From the NCBI RefSeq assembly GCF_023935105.1, contig NZ_CP096040.1, forward strand, positions 3,224,001 to 3,288,000: a stretch of 64,000 bases of DNA. The letters are read 5' to 3'. Position numbers and translations under genes: made by a program. Under the pieces are notes generated by a model. The model was given only the letters and a program-made list of their open reading frames with translations. It was not told the origin of the DNA and made no database searches. This DNA comes from Caulobacter segnis. GTDB lineage: Bacteria > Pseudomonadota > Alphaproteobacteria > Caulobacterales > Caulobacteraceae. This document shows positions 25,601-32,215 of the stretch, piece by piece (the first letter of the stretch is position 1; the number at the start of each line of letters is the position of its first letter).

Positions 25601-27009
25601 ACGCCTATGATCTCCACGGCCAACTCGTGGCGCTCAGCGACCTGGCGCGGGGCGAAAAGCGCTATCGCCACGACAGCAACGCCCGGCTGGTTGGGGTGGA
25701 GGGAGCGACACCGGAGGCCTTCGTCGCTGATCCTTCCGGCAACATGCTGCCAGTGGGGCCAGGCGGTGTCGAAGGTGTCGCCAGCGGCGATCGCTTGCGG
25801 GTCTGGGGCGACCGGCGCTTCGAGTACGACGCCAACGGGCGGCGGGTCCGCGAGCTGCGCGGAGCCGGAGACGGACGTGAGCTGCGTTACGCCTATGACG
25901 GGACGGGACGGCTCTCGGAGGTGGCGGAGCGCTCGCGCCGAGGCCTGCGGGTAACGCGGTTCGGCTACGACGCCCTGGGCCGGCGCGCCTGGAAGGAGAC
26001 GCGCGAAGCGCCGCCGAACGCCGCCAACGCCGAGCCTGGCGCGCCGGCTCCAGAGCCGAATGTCGCGCGGACGGTGTTCTACTGGGATGGCGACGTGCTT
26101 CTGGCCGAAAGCGCGGCGGGCGCTCCCGATCCACTGTCGACCCTCTATCTGCATGAACCCGGCGCCTTCAAGCCGTTGGCCCTGGCGCGGCGGCGCGCGC
26201 CGGACGAGACTGCGGAGCTTCATCACTTCCAGCTGGACGTGGCGGGCACGCCGCAAGAGCTGACCAACGACAATGGCGAGGTCACTTGGCGGCGCGACTT
26301 CACGGTATGGGGCGCGGTGGCGCGCGAGGCGGAGTCGGAGGTGGACAACCCCATCCGCTTCCAGGGCCAGTATGCCGACGCGGAAACCGGCCTGCACTAC
26401 AACCGCTTTCGCTACTACGACCCCCACGTCGCCCGATACGTCTCCCCCGATCCGATCGGCCTGGTGGGCGGCCCCAACCCCTATGCCTATGTCCCCGACC
26501 CGACCAGCTGGATCGACCCGCTGGGCTTGACGCCGTGCAAGTTTGATTGGAAGGCGGGCAGGCTTCGCGAGGTGGAAACAGGGCGCTTCCATCCCTGGCG
26601 CCCCGATCCGAAGACCTATATGTCAGCCGGGCAGATCGACGCGCATCTGGCGCCGTTCCGCAATGGTGCGGCTAAGATCGTCCCAAGCGCGCCGACGCGC
26701 CCCGTGGGCCCGCCGCAAGGGCACTACGTCATGTCGCGGTCCGATGCGGACGCGGTCATCAAGCGGACCGGCGGAGATCCCCGAAAACTGGAACAGGAGT
26801 TGGGGCTCGACAACGGCTATCTCGGTGATAAGCCGCAGCTCATCGCGATCGACAATCCGCAAGGATTGCGCATGCCGACGGGCAACGAGCCTGGCGCGAA
26901 CGAGCATTGGATTCCTGGCGGCGTGACAAGCGGCGGCGTGCGCGAGGCGGTCATCAACCAGACGCCGCTCAGCGATATCAAGGTCATCCCGATCCCGCAT
27001 TCACCTTAG
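22624..27009 (+). CDS. rhs: Type VI prePAAR-PAAR-Rhs polymorphic toxin
   Basis: The 1461-residue effector begins with an exact prePAAR motif (AARVGDQIEH, AARxxDxxxH form). A first hydrophobic region (about 21-85), a PAAR domain (about 90-175), a second hydrophobic region (about 185-240) and then the Rhs shell follow, with many YD-type repeats (for example YAYDHRGQL, YGYDGVLRLVSL). Two membrane regions flanking PAAR define a class II-like effector. The Rhs core ends at PNPYAYVPDPTSWIDPLGL, the conserved self-cleavage region, leaving a 159-residue toxin tail. It should ride on the VgrG tip and deliver the tail into competitors. A long open frame on the opposite strand is only a codon-bias shadow. 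Confidence 0.93.
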   Translation: MEAALAAARVGDQIEHSNAMLGFLIGAAVGLAVGVALLGAVVAAPFTGGLSLCAGVAAVAALGGIVAGVGAGAMAGGVLGGLMSVPSGPIITGSLNVFVNGIPAARGVRDIVACIKHGQVPKRIAQGSKTVGINSLPAARKGDKTECDGTIAAGSPNVFIGAEPGTFLPISPEIPEWMSATAKWMMIIGGGVALGAGLLGAALGGLAAVAAFVGEVGLAVVTSAAGKMIGGAIGEAFWGEKGRIAGETIGELAGVPGARNAIRSLRGHPVDVATGELIVEYTDFELPGPLPLTWTRRWNSASNVNGDLGWGWSHPFDMALEVLPREGLVRARLDDGRLTFFPIPRPGEPMVNLAEQLVLHAQADSYRLGSYDGLNHLFQRHPDGVHRLAVVRDGAGNQIRIERDEVGRILALIDAGGRRLRVASDEAGRIVGVDGPHPDEPGVWRRLVSYAYGADGDLVEATDARGASATYRHAQHLIVEEQRRGGFRFYFRWDNLALGRRARCVETWGDNNLYHCRFDYRPDDHVTVVADDQGAETLYAYNRIGLVVLERDPLGHEQHWLWSETGALLEYKDGEGRASTFAYDDLNRLVRQTGPDGASTEAGFEAALDAASLDSPSLGLPLFATTRSGGVNRYAYDHRGQLISAIDPLGRETRFLRDERGLPLAIRDDEGVLRRFGWDEQGLLAWETDGRGRGRELRHDALGRPRAVTVDGQTTRYERDENGNILTITRARDGVRVRLAYDAEDNVVEHVDPGGRTTRWEYAGLPVPIARTEPSGDTLRYGYDGVLRLVSLTNAKGEVHRFDTDPAGRVVRETGFDGREIRYAWDASDLMVERRDAAGATRFHLDEAGRVILVNYPDGQRHRFAWDAAGRLLSAVSPERSVRLAYDAAGQLISERQDDLALVHRYDGRGRRTATRLPDGREVAVVYDAGDGFTAVSLDGRVVAAVQRDQAGREVLRRAGALETASEHDSAGFLVRQHAQRRGHATPVIERRYAYDLHGQLVALSDLARGEKRYRHDSNARLVGVEGATPEAFVADPSGNMLPVGPGGVEGVASGDRLRVWGDRRFEYDANGRRVRELRGAGDGRELRYAYDGTGRLSEVAERSRRGLRVTRFGYDALGRRAWKETREAPPNAANAEPGAPAPEPNVARTVFYWDGDVLLAESAAGAPDPLSTLYLHEPGAFKPLALARRRAPDETAELHHFQLDVAGTPQELTNDNGEVTWRRDFTVWGAVAREAESEVDNPIRFQGQYADAETGLHYNRFRYYDPHVARYVSPDPIGLVGGPNPYAYVPDPTSWIDPLGLTPCKFDWKAGRLREVETGRFHPWRPDPKTYMSAGQIDAHLAPFRNGAAKIVPSAPTRPVGPPQGHYVMSRSDADAVIKRTGGDPRKLEQELGLDNGYLGDKPQLIAIDNPQGLRMPTGNEPGANEHWIPGGVTSGGVREAVINQTPLSDIKVIPIPHSP
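26530..27006 (+). other. Variable C-terminal toxin domain of the Rhs protein
   Basis: Residues 1303-1461 follow the conserved DPLGL boundary and are the payload expected to be released inside the Rhs cage. The segment is basic at first (FDWKAGRLREVETGRF), then shows GHYVMSRSDADAVIKRTGG and LGDKPQLIAIDNPQG, and ends with NEHWIPGGVTSGGVREAVI. I do not recognise the fold with confidence. The conserved-looking His, Glu-His-Trp and Thr-Ser-Gly-Gly positions suggest an enzyme rather than a pore. It is the part most likely to be exchanged between strains, and the following small gene is its presumed antidote. Confidence 0.7.
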
Positions 27010-27017
27010 GACGGAAC

Positions 27018-27359
27018 ATGGTGGAATATCTCGGCACCTGGCAGGGCGCACTGCTGCTGCGGCGGGGCAACACGTATTTCCAGCAGAGCGACGATGGGGC
27101 GCTGGGGCCGAAGTGGCGCGAGTTCCGCATCTCCAAGGCGGAGGCGGAGGCCATAATGGCCATGGGCCGGACGCAGTACGACATGGTCTTCGGCTACAAT
27201 GACGACAATATTCCTCCGCCCGCCGACGAACCTTTCTGGCGCACCAACCCGGTCGAATATCTGAGCTGGCATCGCGATCACGATCCATCGCCTTGGTCGG
27301 AAATGGCCGATCAGGCGTTGCAGAAGCTGGGTGAGTCAGCCCCGCGCCGCAGCCATTGA
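27018..27359 (+). CDS. Probable immunity protein to the Rhs toxin
   Basis: A 113-residue soluble protein with no signal peptide or membrane segment. It starts 8 bp after the Rhs stop, the usual place for the cognate immunity gene. It is rich in aromatic residues (WQGALLLRRGNTYF, EYLSWHRDHDPSPW) and acidic toward the middle (YNDDNIPPPADEPF), consistent with a small protein that blocks a basic toxin surface. A reading frame open further upstream overlaps the toxin and is not used. No family is recognised; function is inferred from position. A cytosolic location implies that the toxin acts in the cytoplasm. Confidence 0.65.
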   Translation: MVEYLGTWQGALLLRRGNTYFQQSDDGALGPKWREFRISKAEAEAIMAMGRTQYDMVFGYNDDNIPPPADEPFWRTNPVEYLSWHRDHDPSPWSEMADQALQKLGESAPRRSH

Positions 27360-27392
27360 GCGCTCCGGTTGCGACTTAAAGTCAGTGACAGC

Positions 27393-27995
27393 ATGGCCGA
27401 CCTTTCATCCATTGAGGTCTCATGCCGCCCAACCGATCGAGACAAGGTCATGCTGATCAAAGACCTGATCGAAGCCACTTTCGCCAAGACCGTGGAGCTC
27501 TGGGGCGAGCCCGTCGAAGGCATGGCCCCGAAGCTGTGGCCGCCCGAACCGATGGGACAAGGCGTTCCGACGATGGCGCCGTGGGTCAATCGTCCTTACA
27601 GCCCTATGCTGCGGGAGCGGTTCGAGATCTGTGGCCGCTGGACGATCGCCGCTCACGGCCACTGGCTTTCGACCGTCGACATGGAGGCGCTCTGGTCCGA
27701 CGAGAAGACGGCGGCCGATCCGCTTCTGGAGGGCGTCCGGGAGCAACAGGTCGCCGGCATGGAGAATTGGGCGAACGAAGCCTCCAGCCTGTTCGGACCC
27801 GAGCGCCTCTCGCTGTTCGCCGGCAGCGACTACACCTACGAGAAGGTCTATCTTCTGTGGGTGGACTACAAGCCCGAGCCGGAGCTCTGGGTCTACGACG
27901 CTAACGGCGAGTCCCGTTATCGCGACCTGGCCGCCTATCTCCAGGCCTATCTGGACGACGACGTCAGCGCCGCCAACAACACCTGGCGAGCCTGA
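27393..27995 (+). CDS. Hypothetical protein, possible second immunity protein (SUKH/SMI1-like)
   Basis: A soluble protein of about 200 residues; starts at TTG 27369, ATG 27393 or ATG 27450 are possible and none has a strong ribosome site. The C-terminal half (SLFAGSDYTYEKVYLLWVD, then ELWVYDANGESRYRDLAAYL) is reminiscent of SMI1/KNR4 (SUKH) immunity proteins, where a similar strand pair is followed by a short helix. It follows the first immunity candidate by about 30 bp. It could protect against the same toxin, or be an orphan antidote kept from a displaced Rhs tip. Confidence in the family is low; confidence that it is a gene is good. Confidence 0.6.
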   Translation: MADLSSIEVSCRPTDRDKVMLIKDLIEATFAKTVELWGEPVEGMAPKLWPPEPMGQGVPTMAPWVNRPYSPMLRERFEICGRWTIAAHGHWLSTVDMEALWSDEKTAADPLLEGVREQQVAGMENWANEASSLFGPERLSLFAGSDYTYEKVYLLWVDYKPEPELWVYDANGESRYRDLAAYLQAYLDDDVSAANNTWRA

Positions 27996-28008
27996 AACTG
28001 GTGGGCAA

Positions 28009-28042
28009 GGCGGCGGTTCGACCGTCCGCCGTCCTCCATTTT
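28009..28042 (+). terminator. Intrinsic terminator between convergent genes
   Basis: A GC-rich hairpin (GGCGGCGGT at 28009-28017, loop TCG, returning arm 28021-28030 with one bulged T) is followed about 8 bases later by a TTTT run. It lies in the 45-bp gap between a plus-strand gene ending at 27995 and a minus-strand gene ending at 28041, where a terminator is expected. Confidence 0.5.
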
Positions 28043-28559
28043 ACGCCGCCAGGTAGCGGTCGGCGGACGTCACCAGCTTGTCGCTCGCGACCGGCCCCGA
28101 AATCAGCGACGTCAGCCACGGATCAGGATTCCGGCCGGTATCGCTGACCGGGATGATCAGCTGGATGGAGCCGCCCGCGTAGGATCGCCGCGTGACGCGC
28201 CCGCCGCGATCCTGCTCGGCGGCCGACACCTTGGGCTGGAACTTGGTCGCGCCCCAGCAGGCGGGGATAGCCTGGCCACGCGGCACGTCCATGAACCAGA
28301 CCAGGCCCTTGTCGCCCCAGTCGTCGCAGACGGCCCATCTCTGGCTCACCTCCTTGACGAGGTGCTTGCCCGACGGGCCGGCGGACAGGATCTCGGCGAC
28401 CTCGCTGCCATAAAGCCAGAAGCGGCCGAGGCGCCCGTTCGCGCCCCGACTGGAGTCACTGAATCTGACCAGGCGGATCGGCCCGCCGATCGTGGTGAAC
28501 CGGAAGAACCCGCCTTCGAACGACTGGGCTTCCTGAACGCTGATGTCGAAGGGACTCAA
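28041..28559 (-). CDS. Hypothetical protein downstream of lipase-like effector
   Basis: A 172-residue protein if started at TTG (complement of 28557-28559), which follows an AAAGAGGTG ribosome site; the longer open frame lacks one. No signal peptide or membrane segment. It looks beta-rich (GGFFRFTTIGGPIRLVRF, GLVWFMDVPRG, GSIQLIIPV) with several Trp residues. It begins 32 bp after the lipase-like gene on the same strand. The position suggests an immunity or adaptor function, but known antidotes to type VI phospholipases usually carry an export signal, which this lacks. I do not recognise the family. Confidence 0.55.
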   Translation of the reverse strand: MSPFDISVQEAQSFEGGFFRFTTIGGPIRLVRFSDSSRGANGRLGRFWLYGSEVAEILSAGPSGKHLVKEVSQRWAVCDDWGDKGLVWFMDVPRGQAIPACWGATKFQPKVSAAEQDRGGRVTRRSYAGGSIQLIIPVSDTGRNPDPWLTSLISGPVASDKLVTSADRYLAA

Positions 28560-28591
28560 GGAACACCTCTTTGGAGAAGCGACTTGACGGA

Positions 28592-29209
28592 TCAGGCCTT
28601 CAGCGTGGCGTTGACGCCCTGCGACTTGAGCTGGCCATTCATCCACTCGGCGACGGCCAAGGCGCAGGCGCGGTCACCGACGACGTCGGCCCAAGGCACG
28701 CCCCCGGCGGCCCCGTGCGTGCCAGTGAACTTCTTCTCCTCCAAGATGCCGTGGCCGTCGAGCCAGCGACCCGTGTTGTAGAAGTAGAACCGCGACTTCA
28801 CAGGGTTGCGGATCCAGAAACCCAGGCTTCTGGCCGTGCGCGCGTGGGCGACGAAATCCACATTGTCGGGAATGGTCTGGGACAGGCCAAGCTCGCTGGT
28901 CTGCATGTCGACGGCGTCGAACAGGAACATCGCCTTGACGCGCTTGCCCTGCGCCTTGAGCCGCTTGGCCGTGATGATCGCCGTACAGCCTCCGCGGCTG
29001 TAGCCGACCAGCATGATGGGACCGGAGCCTTGCGCGGCCCCAACGGCGCGGTCAGCGATCTGAGAGACCTCGCTACCGGTCAGCGAAGGTCCTCGAAAGT
29101 AAGTACTTCCAACAACTTGCTTGGCTATCTGACTGGGGAAGGAGTTCCCCATTTCTTTCGCATACTCCTTGTCGTCGCTCGGTCCGGTTCCATCGATGAT
29201 GACGATCAT
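28592..29209 (-). CDS. Compact alpha/beta-hydrolase, DUF2235/Tle-like probable lipase effector
   Basis: A 205-residue protein starting with a strand and turn typical of DUF2235 (MIVIIDGTG). The nucleophile elbow is VGYSRGG (Ser near residue 85), the acidic residue probably FLFDAVD, and the His lies in GTHGAAGGVPWADVVGD near the end, followed by the AVAEWM helix. This Ser-Asp-His order and the H-GG tail match type VI Tle phospholipases, but at about half their usual length and with no PAAR or membrane domain. The start ATG at 29209 has a GAGAGAG ribosome site. It could be a cargo effector carried by VgrG or Hcp, or an ordinary esterase; its place in the T6SS cluster favours the former. Confidence 0.68.
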   Translation of the reverse strand: MIVIIDGTGPSDDKEYAKEMGNSFPSQIAKQVVGSTYFRGPSLTGSEVSQIADRAVGAAQGSGPIMLVGYSRGGCTAIITAKRLKAQGKRVKAMFLFDAVDMQTSELGLSQTIPDNVDFVAHARTARSLGFWIRNPVKSRFYFYNTGRWLDGHGILEEKKFTGTHGAAGGVPWADVVGDRACALAVAEWMNGQLKSQGVNATLKA

Positions 29210-29393
29210 ACTCTCTCTCGCTGGCCAGAGGTCGCGGGAGCCTAGCGCTAGCACTCAGCACACTCAATACAGATCAACCACCTTTTGTTGTATTTTGAGA
29301 AAACCTCTTACAGTTCAAGCCGATGATGTCAGATCATTTTAAAGCAAAGCTTGACCTTTAAAACCGCCAAATGCTTCGGAACCTTTGTAAGAC
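29210..29393. promoter_or_regulatory. AT-rich intergenic region upstream of the lipase gene
   Basis: The 184-bp gap between two minus-strand genes includes an A/T-rich block (about 29262-29385), unusual for this genome. It should contain the promoter of the lipase-like gene. No stem-loop followed by T-tract, and no coding potential, was seen. Confidence 0.35.
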
Positions 29394-30734
29394 TTATCCG
29401 TTCTGCGCCGCCCTAAGGGCATCAATCCTGTCACGCTCGTGGCGGAACGCCTCCAAAGCTTGACCATTGAGGGTTCGCCCCTGATTGAGCTGGAAACTCA
29501 TGGGGTCGACCTGGGCGCCGCCGACGATCACCTCGTAGTGAAGATGCGGCCCTGACGAGAGGCCGGTATTGCCAGAAAACGCGATCGGCTGGCCCTGGCG
29601 CACCGTCGCTCCGACGACGACACCGGGCGCGAACCGCGAAAGGTGGGCGTAGGCCGTCTCCAGATCCGCCTTGTGCCGAATCCGCACGAAGTTGCCGTGC
29701 CCGCCGTGGACGCCGACGAACTCGACCACCCCATCGCCGGAGGCCAGGACGGCGGTGCCAATCGGGACGGCGAAGTCCGTCCCCTTGTGAAGGCGGGTAT
29801 AGCCCAGCACCGGATGAAGGCGCGGCCCGAAACTGGAGGTGATGCGCGCGCCGTTGACCGGCGTGCGCATCAACCCGCGCACGACGCTGACGCCATTGCC
29901 GTCGAACCAACTGGGCTGAGCGTCACCGGACGGCTGAAAGGCATAGAGGGCGCGGGATTTCGCCCCCGTCTGCAGCGACACGTAGACGAGCCGCTCGCTG
30001 CCGGCCACGCCCCCCTCGCCGTCCATCTGGCGCTCGAACGCGGCCTCGAAGATGTCGCCCGGCTTGATTTCCCGCTGGAAGTCGAAGTCGAACGCGAACG
30101 CGGCGGCGAAATCATCGATCAACGAGTCCCTGACGCCAGCCGCCACGGCGGACGAATAGAAACTGTTGGCGTCCATCTCGCCCCGCACCACCTTGACCGC
30201 GACGACGCGATCCGACGCCAGGGGCTTTGCTTCCACGCCGCTCGCGCCGTCACCCCTCAACAGCAGGCCGGAACCGTCGGCACGACGCAGCTCGATGCTG
30301 TCCACGACACCGGCCTGACCCGGGCGGAAGCGCAACGCCACGCGAAGCTCGCCGGGCGCGGCGTTCAGCTTTTCGTTAGCCGCCAACCCCAGCCGAACCG
30401 CTCGCTCCATGGTCACGCCCTCGGCGACCAGCGCGGCCGCCAGATCCTGGACACGGTCGATCACGAAGGTCCGGCGCAGGCCTTCGACGCGCGCGGGCCC
30501 AGCGGCGGGGGCCGGCCGCGACGACTTCACGGGCGCTCGCCACGCCATCCATCCTACCACCAAGCCCGCCGCCAAGAGCGCCACCGCGCCCAACATGACG
30601 AGATTACGACGACGCAAGGCCGAGCTTGACCGTGACAAGCTTGACTGTTCGGCGGCGGTTTTGGCGGGGGAAGAAGTCTTTCTCACCCAGCTACGGGGAT
30701 CGAAGGAAACTTCATCGTCGGAACGGCGATGCAT
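29394..30734 (-). CDS. Membrane-anchored M23 peptidoglycan endopeptidase
   Basis: About 446 residues from the ATG complementing 30732-30734 (a TTG nine codons upstream is possible). A basic, Ser-rich cytoplasmic tail is followed by one membrane helix (VMLGAVALLAAGLVVGWMAW) and a long periplasmic part. The C-terminal M23 domain has the zinc ligands in LHKGTDFAVPIG (His, Asp) and GPHLHYEV (HxH), with GGHGNFVRIRH between them. These enzymes cut peptide cross-links in the cell wall. It diverges from tssK across a 137-bp gap, so it may open the wall for type VI assembly, as dedicated hydrolases do in other systems. A general cell-wall role is also possible. Confidence 0.87.
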   Translation of the reverse strand: MHRRSDDEVSFDPRSWVRKTSSPAKTAAEQSSLSRSSSALRRRNLVMLGAVALLAAGLVVGWMAWRAPVKSSRPAPAAGPARVEGLRRTFVIDRVQDLAAALVAEGVTMERAVRLGLAANEKLNAAPGELRVALRFRPGQAGVVDSIELRRADGSGLLLRGDGASGVEAKPLASDRVVAVKVVRGEMDANSFYSSAVAAGVRDSLIDDFAAAFAFDFDFQREIKPGDIFEAAFERQMDGEGGVAGSERLVYVSLQTGAKSRALYAFQPSGDAQPSWFDGNGVSVVRGLMRTPVNGARITSSFGPRLHPVLGYTRLHKGTDFAVPIGTAVLASGDGVVEFVGVHGGHGNFVRIRHKADLETAYAHLSRFAPGVVVGATVRQGQPIAFSGNTGLSSGPHLHYEVIVGGAQVDPMSFQLNQGRTLNGQALEAFRHERDRIDALRAAQNG

Positions 30735-30871
30735 CCGCTTGCCTTTGCTTGCGTTTCCCAAAGCATAGCTATGGGTGACGGTCGAACCAGCGCCAAAATG
30801 CCGGAAATCCGACTTCCGTAGCTCTATCGACTAGTGTTTAAGTGCAACCCCCAGGGGAACGAGGGAAGCGT
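30735..30871. promoter_or_regulatory. Divergent promoter region between M23 peptidase and tssK
   Basis: A 137-bp gap between divergent genes, carrying the promoter for the tssK-tssL-tssM operon and that of the peptidase. It ends in a purine-rich ribosome site (GAGGGAAG) for tssK. A CTCTATCGACTAGTG stretch near 30820-30835 is AT-richer than its flanks, but no firm -35/-10 pair is assigned. Confidence 0.35.
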
Positions 30872-32215
30872 ATGCAGAGCGACAGCCGCGTCGCGTGGCG
30901 CGAGGGTCTTTTCCTTCGACAACAGCACTTCCAACAGCAGGATCGCTATCTGGAGGCGCTGATTACAGCCCGGGCCAGCGGCCTGCGTCCCTATCCCTGG
31001 GGCGTATCGCAACTCAAGATCAACGCGGACCTGGCGGCATTGGGCAAGTTCGCGGTCGAATCAATGTCGGGCGTGTTGCCGGATGGACTGCCCTTCTCGA
31101 TTCCGGGTGACCTGCCGCCGCCACCGCCGCTCGACATCCCCGCCGACGCCCGGGATGTCGTCGTCTACCTGACCCTCCCCGCCCGCCAGGCCGGCGCCGT
31201 CGAGTTCAAGGGACGCGAGGAGCGCGACACGGCCGCCGTGCGCTACCTGGTCGACGAAGAGGACGTCACCGACGCTTTCTCCGAGGAACGCGGGCAGGAG
31301 CCGATCGAGGTCGCCCGACCCAACCTCGCCTTCGGGGTGACCCAGGACCAGACCTATGGCCGTGTCCTGTTGGGATTGGCGCGCATCCGCGAGGCGCACA
31401 ACGGCGGGCTGGTGTTCGACGAGCGCTACATCCCTCCGGCGCTCGACATCCAGGCCAGTCGTCGCCTCTCGGGCTTTCTGACGGACATCATCGGTCGGGC
31501 ATCCCAGCGCATCGACGAACTGGCGTTGCGCGCGGTCGAGGCCACCGATGGCGGCGCCGAGACCTTCGCCAGCTTCCTCCTTCTGCAGGCGTTGAATCGC
31601 TGGACGCCGCAATTGCGTCATCTGGCCGCCCTGCCCGGCGTGCATCCCGAGCGTCTTTACGAAACCTTCCTGGGCATGGCCGGCGAATTGGCCACGCTGA
31701 CCCGGCCCGATCGCCGACCGCCGCCATTTCCCGACTACGTCCACGAAAAGTTGCAGCCGACCTTCGAACCGGTCTTCGAGGTCCTGCAATCGGCGCTCTC
31801 GGCGGTGTTCGATCGCTCGGCGATCCAGCTTCCGCTGCAGATGGCCGGCCTGGGCGCCTACACCTCGCGGATCACCGACCATAATCTTTACAAGAACGGC
31901 TACTTCTACCTCGCCGTGAACGCCCGTGCGTCCCTGGATGACATCCGCGGCCGTTTTCCGTCGGTGGCCAAGATCGGCGCGGTTCAGAAGATGCGCGAGA
32001 TCGTCGACTCCGCCCTGCCCGGCGTCCCGCTCCGTCACACGCCGACGCCGCCGCCTCAGCTTCGGGTCATCCCGGGCTACGTCTATTTCGAACTGGATCG
32101 CTCCGCGCCCGACTGGCGCGACTTCGCCAGCGCCGCCGCCCTAGGTCTGCACGTCGCCGGCGACTGGCCCGAGTTGAAGCTTGAACTCTGGTGCGTCAAG
32201 GGGACCGGCCGATGA
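30872..32215 (+). CDS. tssK: T6SS baseplate subunit TssK
   Basis: A 447-residue protein opening with the hallmark VAWREGLFLRQQHFQQQDRY. The family-typical YVYFELDRSAPDW and closing LKLELWCVKG are near the C terminus. TssK trimers link the baseplate wedge (TssEFG) to the membrane complex (TssL/TssM). The ATG at 30872 follows a good ribosome site; ten extra upstream codons in the open frame are not used. The stop overlaps the tssL start (ATGA), and tssK-tssL-tssM is a conserved order. Confidence 0.95.
   Translation: MQSDSRVAWREGLFLRQQHFQQQDRYLEALITARASGLRPYPWGVSQLKINADLAALGKFAVESMSGVLPDGLPFSIPGDLPPPPPLDIPADARDVVVYLTLPARQAGAVEFKGREERDTAAVRYLVDEEDVTDAFSEERGQEPIEVARPNLAFGVTQDQTYGRVLLGLARIREAHNGGLVFDERYIPPALDIQASRRLSGFLTDIIGRASQRIDELALRAVEATDGGAETFASFLLLQALNRWTPQLRHLAALPGVHPERLYETFLGMAGELATLTRPDRRPPPFPDYVHEKLQPTFEPVFEVLQSALSAVFDRSAIQLPLQMAGLGAYTSRITDHNLYKNGYFYLAVNARASLDDIRGRFPSVAKIGAVQKMREIVDSALPGVPLRHTPTPPPQLRVIPGYVYFELDRSAPDWRDFASAAALGLHVAGDWPELKLELWCVKGTGR

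Noticed and set aside
22489..26592. A 1367-codon open frame on the minus strand opposite the Rhs gene
   Set aside because: High-GC codon bias opens the complementary frame. The translation is low-complexity (Ala, Gly, Val, Arg, His rich) with no recognisable domain, while the plus strand encodes a clear Rhs protein.
22624..27009. YD repeats as a DNA tandem repeat or CRISPR-like array
   Set aside because: The repeats are degenerate protein-level Rhs repeats, not regularly spaced identical DNA units.
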